NCBI GenBank assembly: GCA_002900995.3
Contig: CM035314.1
Coordinates: forward strand, 2,825,234-2,889,233
Origin: Ganoderma boninense
Taxonomy: Eukaryota > Basidiomycota > Agaricomycetes > Polyporales > Polyporaceae
Direction: 5' to 3'
Length of the DNA: 64,000 nt
Part shown: positions 1-10,143 of the stretch, one piece after another
Layout of the letters: every line of letters begins with the position of its first letter
Position numbering within the stretch: the first letter of the stretch is position 1
Program-made: the position numbers and the translations under genes
Notes under the pieces: model-generated
What the model was told of the DNA's origin: nothing
The model's database searches: none
Seen by the model: the letters and a program-made list of their open reading frames with translations, nothing else

Positions 1-94
1 CAGTGCGTGTCCCAGGTACGCAAGCAATCCGAGTCCACACACCGTAACACCCCGAACATGGCGCACTGTTGCGCCTCTCCAATGTCCCAACTTC

Positions 95-1981
95 TTAACC
101 ACCCTTCACGCGGACGCACTCCACTGCCCGACGTAAGTCTTCGACAAATGCACATCGTTGTGCCGTCGCCACGGGCCCCGTAGATCTGTTAATGAGGAAT
201 CTCAAGTCCAGGGCGTGTAGACGGGCACCCCTCTCCGCACGGTGCTGGAAGCACTCGCGCATCGCCTCATACACCCTCACCATGCCCGCTCCTGCCACCG
301 AAACATGCCTGAGGTTCGGGCAGGCGACCGAGGAGTCTTCGTGGTCTCCGGAGGACGCTGCGTGAAGCGCAAGGAACACCCTGGAAGCTTCATCGTCGCT
401 ATCGATGTGGAGCTCTTCGAGGAGGGGGAATGTCCGGAAGACCCTTTCCCAGGCATCCACGGTCGCCTGGGGCTGGAGGCTATGGAGTTTGAGCCACGTA
501 AGGGGGGCCTGGCCAAAACATTCGATGAGATCGCGCAAGCCCATATCCCAGCCAATAGGGTCATTGTCGTCTGGGATGTTCGCTTTAAAACCAGAGACCG
601 GAGAACCTGTCTGAGGATCGATGAGGTGTCCATAACCGCAACTGATGTCGTACTCAATGTACATGACTGATATCTCGACGTGGGTAGCGGCGGTGAGGAC
701 AGGGAGCGTGGATGAACGATTGGGTGGGAGCATAACATTGATGCCCTTGACATCTTCTGTGTCTGCTGCATCCCGGAAAGCAGTATTGATCATGAGAACG
801 ACCGACGGATGGAGGTAAAGATGAGCCAGGAATCGGGATGTCTGAAGGGTGCCGTGGTCGACTAGTGTGAATTCACGGAGTCGAGGTAGAGTTATTAGTG
901 GTCTCGGAGGAATTGGTACCCCCTGCGCCTTTTTGACTGGGAGACGAGGCAGCGCGTTCCAAATGATCAATCGCTCTAACTGTACGCATGTCGCGAGGGC
1001 ATCAAGAAACCCTTCGAAGGAGAGATGATGGGAACAAAGGGTGAGAGATAGCTCACGGAGCTGGGCGTAGAGCGACACATCTTGAGGTGCCACTGTCGCT
1101 CGCAAAGTTAGGGCACGGAGGAAGGGAAACCGCTGGGAGGTGAGGTCGGCGTCCACTGCCTCTGCCACAGGTGGTTTTTCGAAGACACTGAAAGTCAGAT
1201 CTTCCAGGAGGGGCATACCCTTGCCGAAGAGGTCTGAGAGTGCTCTCTCGAGGTGCGAATCATAGGGAGCTTCGAAGAGGAACGTTCGAAACCGACATGC
1301 GTGGGGAAAGATAACTCCAAGAGGGCACTGGTCCCCATGTCGAGTAGAGACGTCAATGGACGCCGGGACAGAGCGGGAAAGGCAGAGCTCTGTCCAGTGT
1401 ATTGGCCGTCTCAGATTGACTGTTCGCCAGAACGCAGGAGTGGACACCAATATGTCGCGCCAGCGGCGGCATACCACCATCAGATCCAGCCAGCCCACAC
1501 CCCACGGCCCACCTCGCTTGCGCCCCGGAAAGTGATATGACTCTATGGCGCCTTGAAATTCGACGAAGAGTCGTATGAGGAGTTCATCAGGGAGCTTGTG
1601 GATAGGGAGTGCACTGTTCCAGAGCCGTCGAAGCACTAGACGTTTCCAATTTATCGACCTGATGAATTCCTCCTCTTCCCTATCCAGTTCTGAAAGTTCG
1701 TCAGATATCCTTTTGAGTATATCTTGCTGGGCTTCGTGCGATGAGGATGCCAACTCCAGTGCGCCGTCGTCTGCTGAAGGGGGCTGGCAAAGAGGATCCA
1801 AAGACGCCAGTGGCCCCTGGTTCGGAACAGTGGTCATCTGCAATAGTTTCTCGCATGTTGGTTCATCGTTATAGGCGCAATCGCTAAACATACTCACGTC
1901 TTGACGGTCTATCATTGCCAAAAAGTCCCGCGGAGAGATGAGAAACTTGAGGCTGGAGCTGAGGGGACTGTTAATCGGCAT
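95..1981 (-). CDS. F-box-like protein 1 (Agaricomycete expanded family)
   Basis: This is a single-exon gene for a 628-residue protein. Residues about 100-125 form a basic/acidic helix. An F-box-like stretch follows at about 125-190, with LPIHKLPDELLIRLF and then VCRRWRDILVSTPAFW. This is the usual order in Agaricomycete F-box proteins: L-P-x-E-[LI]-L and later C-x-x-W-R. The remaining 430 residues are irregular leucine-rich segments, a probable substrate-recognition region. By family knowledge it would dock on Skp1 in an SCF ubiquitin ligase; its target is unknown. It resembles the gene at 4162-5964 more than the other two copies: both have TSQRFP, APQD and EGFLDALA blocks. The neighbour on plus is a decayed DUF2470 gene, repeating the arrangement found 4 kb further on. 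The Met at 1981 gives the longest frame, and internal Mets at residues 23 and 31 are possible starts. Confidence 0.85.
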   Translation of the reverse strand: MPINSPLSSSLKFLISPRDFLAMIDRQDVSMFSDCAYNDEPTCEKLLQMTTVPNQGPLASLDPLCQPPSADDGALELASSSHEAQQDILKRISDELSELDREEEEFIRSINWKRLVLRRLWNSALPIHKLPDELLIRLFVEFQGAIESYHFPGRKRGGPWGVGWLDLMVVCRRWRDILVSTPAFWRTVNLRRPIHWTELCLSRSVPASIDVSTRHGDQCPLGVIFPHACRFRTFLFEAPYDSHLERALSDLFGKGMPLLEDLTFSVFEKPPVAEAVDADLTSQRFPFLRALTLRATVAPQDVSLYAQLRELSLTLCSHHLSFEGFLDALATCVQLERLIIWNALPRLPVKKAQGVPIPPRPLITLPRLREFTLVDHGTLQTSRFLAHLYLHPSVVLMINTAFRDAADTEDVKGINVMLPPNRSSTLPVLTAATHVEISVMYIEYDISCGYGHLIDPQTGSPVSGFKANIPDDNDPIGWDMGLRDLIECFGQAPLTWLKLHSLQPQATVDAWERVFRTFPLLEELHIDSDDEASRVFLALHAASSGDHEDSSVACPNLRHVSVAGAGMVRVYEAMRECFQHRAERGARLHALDLRFLINRSTGPVATAQRCAFVEDLRRAVECVRVKGG

Positions 1982-2661
1982 TCAACCCCAGATCAGACCG
2001 AGAGATCCGTGCCTAAAATTCGGACCCTATGCCAAGTGCGGATACACCGTAGATGTAGGAGGTTTGGAGGGGAGGTGAAAATTAGTGATGAAGTCGGACG
2101 TGGCGATAGCAAGCCTGACTGGGCGGGGCGCCTACACCGCCCGCGTTCCTGAGTGCGGCAGTGTCACGCCCACACGACTCGGAGGTCTCGGACTGTTCAC
2201 GACGATGGAACCTGGAGTCAAAACGTTTTCAGTGAAAATACTTTGTTCATTCAATATGTGATAATCACTAGGATGGGATAGAATAATCGATGAGGAACCG
2301 GTCGAAAGAGGCCGCGATTTCCGGATGTCACGAGTCCCCTAGACCTGCTGAGTATGTGCGACACAGCGAGGAGGCAAAACAGGCGGAGGTGAGAGGATGT
2401 ATATGAAGATGCAGTCGGACAATTGAGAGCTATGATTTGATGAGACTCAAGGCGGTGCCGTGGCAGGATCCTGGTAGGTCAAGTTCAAGCTCGAGTCCAG
2501 CGCTCGCCGCCTGGAACACAGCGCATGCACGGTAGCGCCCGTGTACCCGAACGTAACTCCCTTTCATCGTCCATCTACCATCTCACCCAATACCACCCAC
2601 TGGTACCTAGTCCTCAACGTTGTGGACGGCGATCCTACCTCGGCAAGATCCGCAGTCCTTC

Positions 2662-3300
2662 ATGTCGAACCACTCTAACACAGAGCTCGACTCGCACATT
2701 CGCTAGGGGCCAACTCATCAAGCCAACAGGTCGCCCCAGCGTAGGCCGTGTTGACCGACGCTGTGACGTTTTGCGCGTCCTTTTCTCTGTGCTGTGCGTC
2801 GGAGCGAGCCATAAGATGCGTACGGGCAGGGCATGAGCTTGACATACCGGGAGAAAAGGCTGAAAAGGCTGCAGGGTAAGCAAGACGGTGTGTAGGTGCA
2901 GTTCGACCCGCTTATGGCTGGGTACGCGGAGAGGAAGCACCGCCTAGTAGTTGAAGGTGGTCTCGAAGGAGTGGCTTAAGATGGTGCGTTCCTATGTCAG
3001 TGCAAATATACTCCTCGCTGACGGCACGGAGGGTCCGACGGCGTATTCACAGGTCAAGGTACGGCGGATCGCGTAACCTCCGTGTCCACCCGCACATGTC
3101 TAGTACACTCGTCGCAATCAGTGTTCTTGTGCACTCGACACGCGCGCCATTCGTAAATCCATCTGAATGTGCCCTCTTGTCTGCGCAAGGGAACGTGTTC
3201 GTGTCGTTCCTCCCGCGCTGAATGATGGAGCTCGGCAGGGGACTCATGCTCTTGCGGCACATTGGAGACGTTGACACGGTGCGCGACGCCCGCTGCCTCC
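2662..3300 (+). pseudogene. Decayed copy of the DUF2470-type membrane gene
   Basis: This stretch aligns by eye, block by block, with the intact gene at 7407-8272. ATGTCGAACCAC at 2662 matches the start of the HPDTL block. The splice-like joint GGGCAGGGCATGAG at 2823-2836 matches the exon 2 start. TTCGACCCGC matches the FDPPL block, CACCCGCACATG at about 3088 matches HPHM, and GGGAACGT then TCGTTCCT match the GNVVLSFF block. In-frame stops interrupt it, for example TAG in CATTCGCTAGGGG and TGA after TCCCGCGC. Small indels shift the frame, so no full protein can be made. It lies head-to-head with F-box gene 1 just as the intact copy lies next to F-box gene 2. It is therefore half of a segmental duplication, not an isolated gene copy. 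Confidence 0.8.
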
Positions 3301-3611
3301 TGCAACCAATCTTGAAGACGAAATTTTCCTCTCCGTCCCCCACGAGTCACGACACGAACCTTTCCGCGAACCTGGCCCAGTTCTCGCTCATCCCATCCGC
3401 TCCACAGCCACATCTTTCGCCTCCTCCAGCTTGGTCGTCATCAGACGCGAATATAGCCCTGAACGTCTCAGACGTGCGCACTACGACGACAAGCATTGCA
3501 CACACAGTGTACGCGTAGAGCACGTAGAGCAACTCAATCTACCTCAACGTTGAAACCAAACACGGGCAACTAGATGACGGCTTTGCGTCTGGCAAGCCTG
3601 ACGTGCTTCTA

Positions 3612-3995
3612 CTACTCCTTGTTGCACTCCTCGTGGGAATTGGGCTCTCCAGGCTGCACCGCGTCCGACTCCTTGTGCTCCGCGCTCCCCATATTTGAAT
3701 CTGCAAGTTCGGGTCGTATCCCCGCGCCTGCGCCCCTCGCCTCCTCCAGGTGCTCCCGCTCGTCCCCCTTCCCGTCCTTCGTTTCCTGGGGATCATGCTT
3801 GTTCAGCGTCACAGTGAGGATGCCTGCATCGCGCCATGTCACGGTCTCGGCGATCGCGATGTAGTACACGTCCCACTTGCTAGCCTTGTCCAGCGCGGCG
3901 GTGTGCGATAGGAACGTCGACGGAAGCTTGACACTTGCAAATGCACACGCCCGTTCGAGCTCGGGAAGGTCGTCCTTGGGGTACCGTTCTTCTCA
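3612..3995 (-). other. Coding-like remnant, unidentified
   Basis: The minus strand holds an open frame with gene-like composition (blocks YPKDDLPELERA, KWDVYYIAIAETVTWRDAG, then a charged Glu-rich tail and a stop). It has no upstream exon I can join. The blocks look like the C-terminal end of a small folded protein, but I do not recognise the family. Shorter coding-like pieces on the same strand at 3347-3532 are in another frame. It may be a decayed gene caught between the two segmental duplicates, or the last exon of a gene whose start I cannot find. Confidence 0.25.
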
Positions 3996-4161
3996 TACTG
4001 GATGCTTCGGTTTCCTCTGGACCTTTTCTCTTGCACGCGAGACGGCGACACAGTGCGAGATGCACTCGGTCTAATAATGCTCGAAAACCATCGCCGCTGG
4101 GCCGCTCCTACATCTCTAATCTGTCTTCCTGTTATCCCCCTCTCCGTTTGCGGCTGCTGTA

Positions 4162-5964
4162 CTAGGTATCCAAGTTATCCACGGCTCCCCGCAGATAGTC
4201 GACGAGTGCACGGCGGATGTCCGAAATCGAGTCGTCCTGATCCTGCATACTCCTCAAGTCTAGTACCTCCGTGACAGCGCCCCTCTCGCCCCGCCACCGG
4301 AAGCACTCACGCAACGCCTCGTACGTTTCCACTGTCCCTGCGCCCCGCACAAACACCTCCCGAAGGTTCGGGCAGGCAATCGAGCCTGAGGTATCTCCGT
4401 CCGTCCGAGACATCGACGCTGTGTGCAGCCCGCGGAAGACCACCGTAACGTCAGACGGAGGCTGCCCGAGACTGCTGTCGATGGCGAGCTCCTCGAGGAG
4501 CGGGAAGGCGCGGAAGATGCGCGCCCAGGCGGCCGCCGTCCCGTACGCATGGTCGCCCCAGACCACGAGAGACCTGATTGGAGACCGCCGGAAGCAACGG
4601 ACGAGGTCGTCCAGCGCTGTGCGCATGAGCGCATCCCCTTCGCTGCCACGCAGCTCCAGGGACAGGGTCGCGACTTGGGGTTCCGAGGAGGGCGGCAACC
4701 CTGCGGCGGTCGGATACTCGTATCGCAGCTCGCAGAAGCTGTCTTGCTCGCGGGGAGGGCGGGGAGGATGGAATAGCAGGGAGATGTCGGTCGCCATCGC
4801 GAGCGAGGGGAGGGTGGCGGAGGGGTCGGGGGGCAGCATCGCGCTGTAGGAAAGCGTGGTGGAGGAATGGTCGTCGCCCGGGACAGTCTGCAGACCCAGC
4901 CGTGCGTCTGCGTCGATCTTGACGGCCACAGACGGCTGGAAATACAGATGCGCAAGGAATCGCGAGGTGTGCGCAACGCCGTTGCCGATCAACGTGAATG
5001 CGCGGAGGCGCGGAAGGAGTACAGTAGGAGTAGGGGGTCTGCGGCGCAAGGGTCCCGGATTGCGCGCCCATTCGCCCGGGCTGATATTGGAGAGCGTGCC
5101 ACCGCCTATAAACAATTCTTCGAGCTGGACACTCGCAGCGAGCGCATCGAGGAAGCCTTCGAGGTGCAGGATGCGACAACGGTTCAGCTTCAGCTTTTTG
5201 AGTCGAGCAAAAAGCGGTATATCTTGAGGGGCAAACGTGTTCAGGAGCGCTAGAGTGTTGAGACGGGGGAATCGCTGTGATGTGAGGTGGATGTCCGGAT
5301 GGTCATCTCCGGATCCTGGCGTACTGTCGTTGAGGTACAAGCCTTCTAGAAGAGACATGCCGCTACCGAAGAGAGGTGGGAGGGTCGTACTACTCTCTGA
5401 CGCACTGAAGAAGACAAACGTCCGAAATCGATGCACATGGGGGTGTAGGACATCAAGATGACTGACGTCTTCCGCGCGGGCCACAACGTCAACAGAAGCT
5501 GGGAGAGAACGGACAAGACAGAGGCTTGTCCATTCGACATGGCGTCCCAGGTCGATGCGCCTCCAAAATTCCGGCGTTGATACGAATGCATCCCGCCAGC
5601 GGCGACATACTGACATAAGACGCACCATGAACCGATCCGTGCCAACTAGCCTCCTCCGCCGGTGTACTACGCATGCGATTTCGATGAAACCCTTCGTCCT
5701 TTGGTCGTAGATACTGTGGAATTTGGAGATGATTTGAACCAGTAGTTCGGTGGGGAGGCTGTGAACGGGAAGGAAGCTGTTCAAGAGCTGCTTCAAGTCT
5801 GCACGTTTCTGGACAACAATTATAGTTTGCTCCTGTGCATCAAGCTCCGCGCATTCTCGATATATCTGCTCGCGCAGGGTTGCGGGTACGAAGGGCGGGT
5901 GCGCCTGCGCTGAAGCTCGGTTGACCTCTCCGGAAGTCATCTGCCAAGAAAGCCGTGAGTTCAT
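4162..5964 (-). CDS. F-box-like protein 2
   Basis: This is a single-exon gene for a 600-residue protein. The F-box-like region lies at about residues 65-150 (FLPVHSLPTELLVQII, then MSVCRRWRDAFVSTPEFW), followed by leucine-rich irregular segments. Shared blocks (LTSQRFP, APQDI, LEGFLDALA, TSRFLAHLY) make it the closest relative of the gene at 95-1981. Both sit on the same strand about 4 kb apart, which indicates tandem duplication. The 3' half also reads open in other frames because of high GC. The only frame carrying the F-box is this one. A role as an SCF adaptor is inferred from the family. Confidence 0.85.
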   Translation of the reverse strand: MNSRLSWQMTSGEVNRASAQAHPPFVPATLREQIYRECAELDAQEQTIIVVQKRADLKQLLNSFLPVHSLPTELLVQIISKFHSIYDQRTKGFIEIACVVHRRRRLVGTDRFMVRLMSVCRRWRDAFVSTPEFWRRIDLGRHVEWTSLCLVRSLPASVDVVARAEDVSHLDVLHPHVHRFRTFVFFSASESSTTLPPLFGSGMSLLEGLYLNDSTPGSGDDHPDIHLTSQRFPRLNTLALLNTFAPQDIPLFARLKKLKLNRCRILHLEGFLDALAASVQLEELFIGGGTLSNISPGEWARNPGPLRRRPPTPTVLLPRLRAFTLIGNGVAHTSRFLAHLYFQPSVAVKIDADARLGLQTVPGDDHSSTTLSYSAMLPPDPSATLPSLAMATDISLLFHPPRPPREQDSFCELRYEYPTAAGLPPSSEPQVATLSLELRGSEGDALMRTALDDLVRCFRRSPIRSLVVWGDHAYGTAAAWARIFRAFPLLEELAIDSSLGQPPSDVTVVFRGLHTASMSRTDGDTSGSIACPNLREVFVRGAGTVETYEALRECFRWRGERGAVTEVLDLRSMQDQDDSISDIRRALVDYLRGAVDNLDT

Positions 5965-7406
5965 TGACCAACCAGACTCTACGAATACATCATTGAACGT
6001 ACGCGGCTACCTGTCTGCCTTCTTGCGTGCGCACTTGCGAAGCACTTGAGAGGCGCGAGTGCGTACCGATGTCGGCCAGGTTCTCGGGCGACGATTTACC
6101 TAGAACAAAAATGCTATCTTTCAGCATGAATACGTATCCAGCTGATAGAAAAGTTACCAGGATGGAACCGAATGATCAGGTGCGATGACTGCGATCGACG
6201 TCGACGAGGAACAACCAAGTTGGACGTTTGATTGCTACAGAAGGTGAAGGAGGCCACGACGTCCGAGCTGCTTGCCGCTTGTGCAGCGCTGTTATTCCTA
6301 AAATGCAACGAGAAGGCGAGACAGCGAAGGGCGGATATGGGTATAGGGCGGCACTCGAGCTGGAACTCAGGTCCGCTTATGATCGACCTAAGGAAGGAGT
6401 GAGTAGGTCAAACCTTATGGCAGTTGCTGTGAAACGGTATCCACGCCGCTGAGCGCTGAGCCCTACGGGTCGGCGAGTATTGGGAAAACATTCCCATACT
6501 CACGCAAGCCTGCCGCGACCTGCAGCATGGGAGAATCCCTCGAACACGTTATGAGGGAGGCCTGGGGCCTCGTGCGTCAACATCAAAAGGCGTACCCTCC
6601 CGCGAGTCACTAGTCATCCTTGGCCTCGTAATGACAGCCACCTTCACGAGCACCGGGCTACGTCGAGCGTGATCAATGGGAGGGCCGGCTAAGCTACTCC
6701 GAATTGCACTGACGAAAACAGCGTACCTTCTCTGGGAATTACGCCGCAAAGTCATCGTGCGTGGCGAGGATCTCCATGGACGCTGCCCACACTCCCAATG
6801 ACTGAGGTCCAGAACCTTTGGTACGCAATGATGATGGCTCACCCTGGACATTGCGAAAAATCAATCTCTCCTTTGGCGGCGTTGGAATCGCGACTCGATC
6901 CCGGGCTTCATGGAGATCAGACATTACTTGTAGAACTCTTCGAGGTAAAGGGGTTGCTAGTACTGTAGTAGTCGCGACCCAGTGGGAAGACCCGGGAACG
7001 GTGAGTAAGTCCCGTTAACGAGCCGTCAGGGATGAGTTAAATGAACATGAAGGGCTTACTTGTGAATAATTTGTCGTCGCACATACACATACTTGCGCGA
7101 ATACGGAATCTCTGTTACGTTCTTACGGTAGACGATGAGAGTGTTGAATAAGAGGGAAACGGCAAGCAAGTGGGTCCCGGACCCGAGTCGCGCGCCCCGT
7201 CGGCGCGCGAGCCTCCGCGCGCGTCATCGCGCGCACGCGATTGCACGATCGTGAGAGCGCTTACACGTCGCGCGGTCCGAGGCGTCTGACACCACCCACC
7301 ACCATCGCCCGACCCCGCATTTCTTGAGCTCTTCCCCCTCATCTCCCTGAGCCCTCCACATCGCCCAGCAGCTACCAATACCCCACAGTATCCACTCCTC
7401 ATCACC
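5965..7406. other. Intergenic, no gene seen
   Basis: Both strands were read and no coherent exon chain was found; open stretches are at most 120 codons and match no family I know. The last 250 bases (7150-7406) are C/T-rich and form the likely promoter and 5' UTR of the DUF2470 gene. Confidence 0.5.
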
Positions 7407-8272
7407 ATGTCCAAGGACCCCGTCGCCGAGAAGTCTGGTTTTCTGTGCATGTACATGTCGAACCACCCCGACACCCTCGTCTCGTACGTGCGCTACTGGG
7501 GCAAGGTCAAGGAGCAGGTCGCCACAGCGAAGCTCGTCGCCATCGACACCAATGTATGTCACCCTGATCTGTGTTCTGTAAGGCGGGGACGTGGCTGACG
7601 CGGGCGCGGGCAGGGCATGAGCCTGACGTACCAGCCAAAAGGGGCCACGGCGAGCAAGGACGTGCGCGTGGAATTCGACCCGCCCCTTGCCGGCTACGAG
7701 GAGGTGAAGCCGCGCCTGATGGAGATGAAGGCGGTCGCAGAGGAGCAGCTCGGCATGGTGCGTATTCAGTACATTCTGCCCCTCGTGTGCGTCCTGTTTA
7801 CCGAACATGGCGGTGGGACAGGTCAAGGCACCGCAGGTCACGTCCTTCGTGTTCCACCCGCACATGTTCACCATGCTTGCCGCGGTCGGGTTCCTCGTGT
7901 ACTCGACTTACGCGCCGTCCATGAAAGACACAGAGTACGCCCACCTGTTCGCGCTGGGGAACGTCGTCCTCTCGTTCTTCCCGCCGTGGATGACCAAGTT
8001 TGGCTGGGGGCTCGTGGTCTTCTTCCATACCTTCGAGTCCCTCTACGTCGCCATGTTATGTAGGAAGCACCAGACGGGACTCATTGTAGGGGTGAGTTGA
8101 TTGCCTGCAATCTCATTTCCACGTTGTTCACATCGCTGACGTGCATATCCTCTTTCCGTGGTTTAAGCTGCAATATTGGGGGATGGCGGCCCTCGTCGGT
8201 TTCCCGGCCATAATTTCTTTTCGGAAACAAATACAAGAAGCACGCATCGCGAGCATTTTGAAGGGTCAATGA
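7407..8272 (+). CDS. DUF2470-domain multi-pass membrane protein
   Basis: There are four exons: 7407-7553, 7614-7757, 7822-8091 and 8168-8272, with donors GTATGT, GTGCGT and GTGAGT and acceptors CAG or AAG, giving 221 residues. Residues about 10-97 match the DUF2470 pattern: MSNHPDTLVSYVRYWGKV, a GM-S-L-x-Y block and FDPPLxGYEEVKPRLxEM. Then come three or four hydrophobic segments between residues about 105 and 205 (HMFTMLAAVGFLVYSTYAP, LFALGNVVLSFFP, FGWGLVVFFHTFESLYVAML, GMAALVGFPAIISF). A short tail ends in ARIASILKGQ. Fungal DUF2470 membrane proteins have this length and order. The domain is related to a flavin/haem-pocket fold in plastid proteins, but no function is established for the fungal form. 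A decayed paralogue lies at 2662-3300. Confidence 0.88.
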
Positions 8273-9209
8273 TCGCCGCTCGCACCACGTTCAGCAATTG
8301 TCATGTTGTATTACTAGAGCCAGAAAGGTTACATCTGGGCGTATATCGATACGTAGGCATGTATCCCCATAGTCGTCGCCCAGGCAGGGCGCTTACACTA
8401 TGATACATGTATTTGCATAGCCGCTTCGCCGTCAATTCCGCTACTACGTAGCTGGGAAGGGAGTGCCTTAACCGTTGGATACCTAGCTACGTAGCTGAAT
8501 GTTCTCCACCTGTGGTTCGCCAGTGGTGCGGCAATGGAGGCGCTTCTGTTATGTTACAATTGACGCCCTGATACACGACTACAAGGTTGCAACATTGCAA
8601 TACTCTCCATTACGTTTTACAACTTCGGCCATCACGCTGCTACGCTGCTACGTGAATACATACCTACTACGTATCAATATACGTCCAGTCGTAACCGTTC
8701 TCACTAGAGCCGGACCATACAATACATACCCCGGAACGTTCATCGTGCCATTGCTGATTGCGCAAACAACTCGCTGGTGGGTTTTCCCCGTCATCGTGCT
8801 ATGTCGGTCGACACTCAGCAAATTACTCTTTCCTCGATACTCAATTCTTGCATTCCTGTAGAGACACATTCCCATCAGAACCATCTATCCTGTCACAGCA
8901 CTTAGCTTCAGGCGAAGCGGCGCCACCCCGGGTTTTTCGGAATCATAACAGGTTCTATGACAGTGGATGAGACAGGAGCAGATGCGAATGGTTGACTATG
9001 TACAGGATCAAACTTGATCACCATGGATTCCGGTGCGGTCTCGCTTTGCGCTCGAATGCTGGACGCATTCAAACGACATGTATCCTGGAATTTGGAGATC
9101 GCTGGCTCCATGAACGAAGATCGTGGTGGATTGCACGACAATGTATACAGCAGGGGACAGAAATCTACAAGTACAGAACGGAGAACGCACGCGTGTGAAG
9201 GAATCTTGC
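8273..9209. other. AT-richer intergenic, no gene seen
   Basis: The stretch is less GC-rich than its surroundings. It contains several copies of the palindrome-like string CTACGTAG(C) (near 8440-8500, 8640-8670), which could be debris of a transposon. No terminal repeats or coding exons were found. Confidence 0.4.
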
Positions 9210-9948
9210 TCAGTATCGGTAGCGAGTCGAGTAATCTGATGAAGTGACAGATGAGGGTGTGTATACAGGTCCTGGAATGAACAGCAGACGTACCCTTGGG
9301 CGAAACGACGAGACCACGTCCCTTGGAAGCACCGCGGTAGACAGTTTCGATGATGTCAATCAGCTGAACGGTAGAAAGAGGGTGAAAGCCAGGTCAACGA
9401 CTGAATATACAAAGTATGGCAGTGACTCACCTCCTGTTTGTTATCCATTGCCCAGTTACTGAGGCGTTGGTGGATGAGAGATCAGCTAGGTGTAAGGTGC
9501 TCGAGGAGGAGCATGACGTACATCTTATTGTTGTTACCAGTCCCGAGATCGATCATTATGTGCTTGTTTCTGGCATACTTCAAGTCAGCGATCGCCTATC
9601 CCTCCTTATCCACGAAGAACGAACGCACCGATAGAAGAACATAACCGTGCATGGGTCGTACAATTCATACATCTGCCGCGCCCATGAATCCCCCGCCTTC
9701 CCGTACTCCATCGACGAGAATGAATGAAGACGCACCTTGTTGAAGTCCGGGACATCGGTGATATCGACGAGGTAAATGACAGCGAAGTTCTGGACCTTGT
9801 CGGCCACGGCATAGAGGGTCTCATCCATCGTCATGCACTGGCTGTCCCAGTCGTGGCCGAAGCGGATCACGACGACACGGTCCTCCTCGGATTTGATGGC
9901 CTCGTCGACATGCCAGCCAGAGGGGAGGTGCGGGAGGAAGTACGACAT
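9210..9948 (-). CDS. dib1: U5 snRNP thioredoxin-like protein Dib1/Dim1
   Basis: Six exons on minus (9948-9736, 9672-9629, 9569-9522, 9458-9431, 9363-9294, 9235-9210) splice to exactly 142 residues, the length of human TXNL4A (Dim1). The sequence opens MSYFLPHLPSGWHVDEAI and contains VVIRFGHDWDSQCMTMDE. It keeps the family's DWD-x-x-C in place of a thioredoxin CxxC. Further on are VDITDVPDFNK, NKHIMIDLGTGNNNKINW and a DYSTRYRY end. The protein is a core part of the U4/U6.U5 tri-snRNP and sits on Prp8 before spliceosome activation; it is essential in yeasts. All donors are GTxCGT or GTGAGT and acceptors TAG or CAG. The gene shares a 195-base start-to-start promoter with PPIH, another tri-snRNP protein. 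The smallest exon is 26 bases and encodes only the last eight residues. Confidence 0.97.
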
Positions 9949-10143
9949 CTTCGGGTTGTAAGGAGTGTGGCAGGTTCACGTTCCAGTTCAAGTTGCTCTG
10001 AAGGATGTGGCGGGGAAATGAGCCGTGTTGACGTCTGTTTGTCTCTCCCCGAGCCTCGAAACTCGAAGTCCGAGCTTTCACCACCTCTTCCTTGAACTCC
10101 ACCACCCTCCTGCTTTTTTTTCTCTTGTACCCCCTCCCTCAAA
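9949..10143. promoter_or_regulatory. Bidirectional promoter of dib1 and ppiH
   Basis: Only 195 bases separate the two divergent start codons. The segment contains pyrimidine-rich tracts near the ppiH start and no clear TATA box, as is common for fungal housekeeping genes. Shared control is inferred from the geometry alone. Confidence 0.7.
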
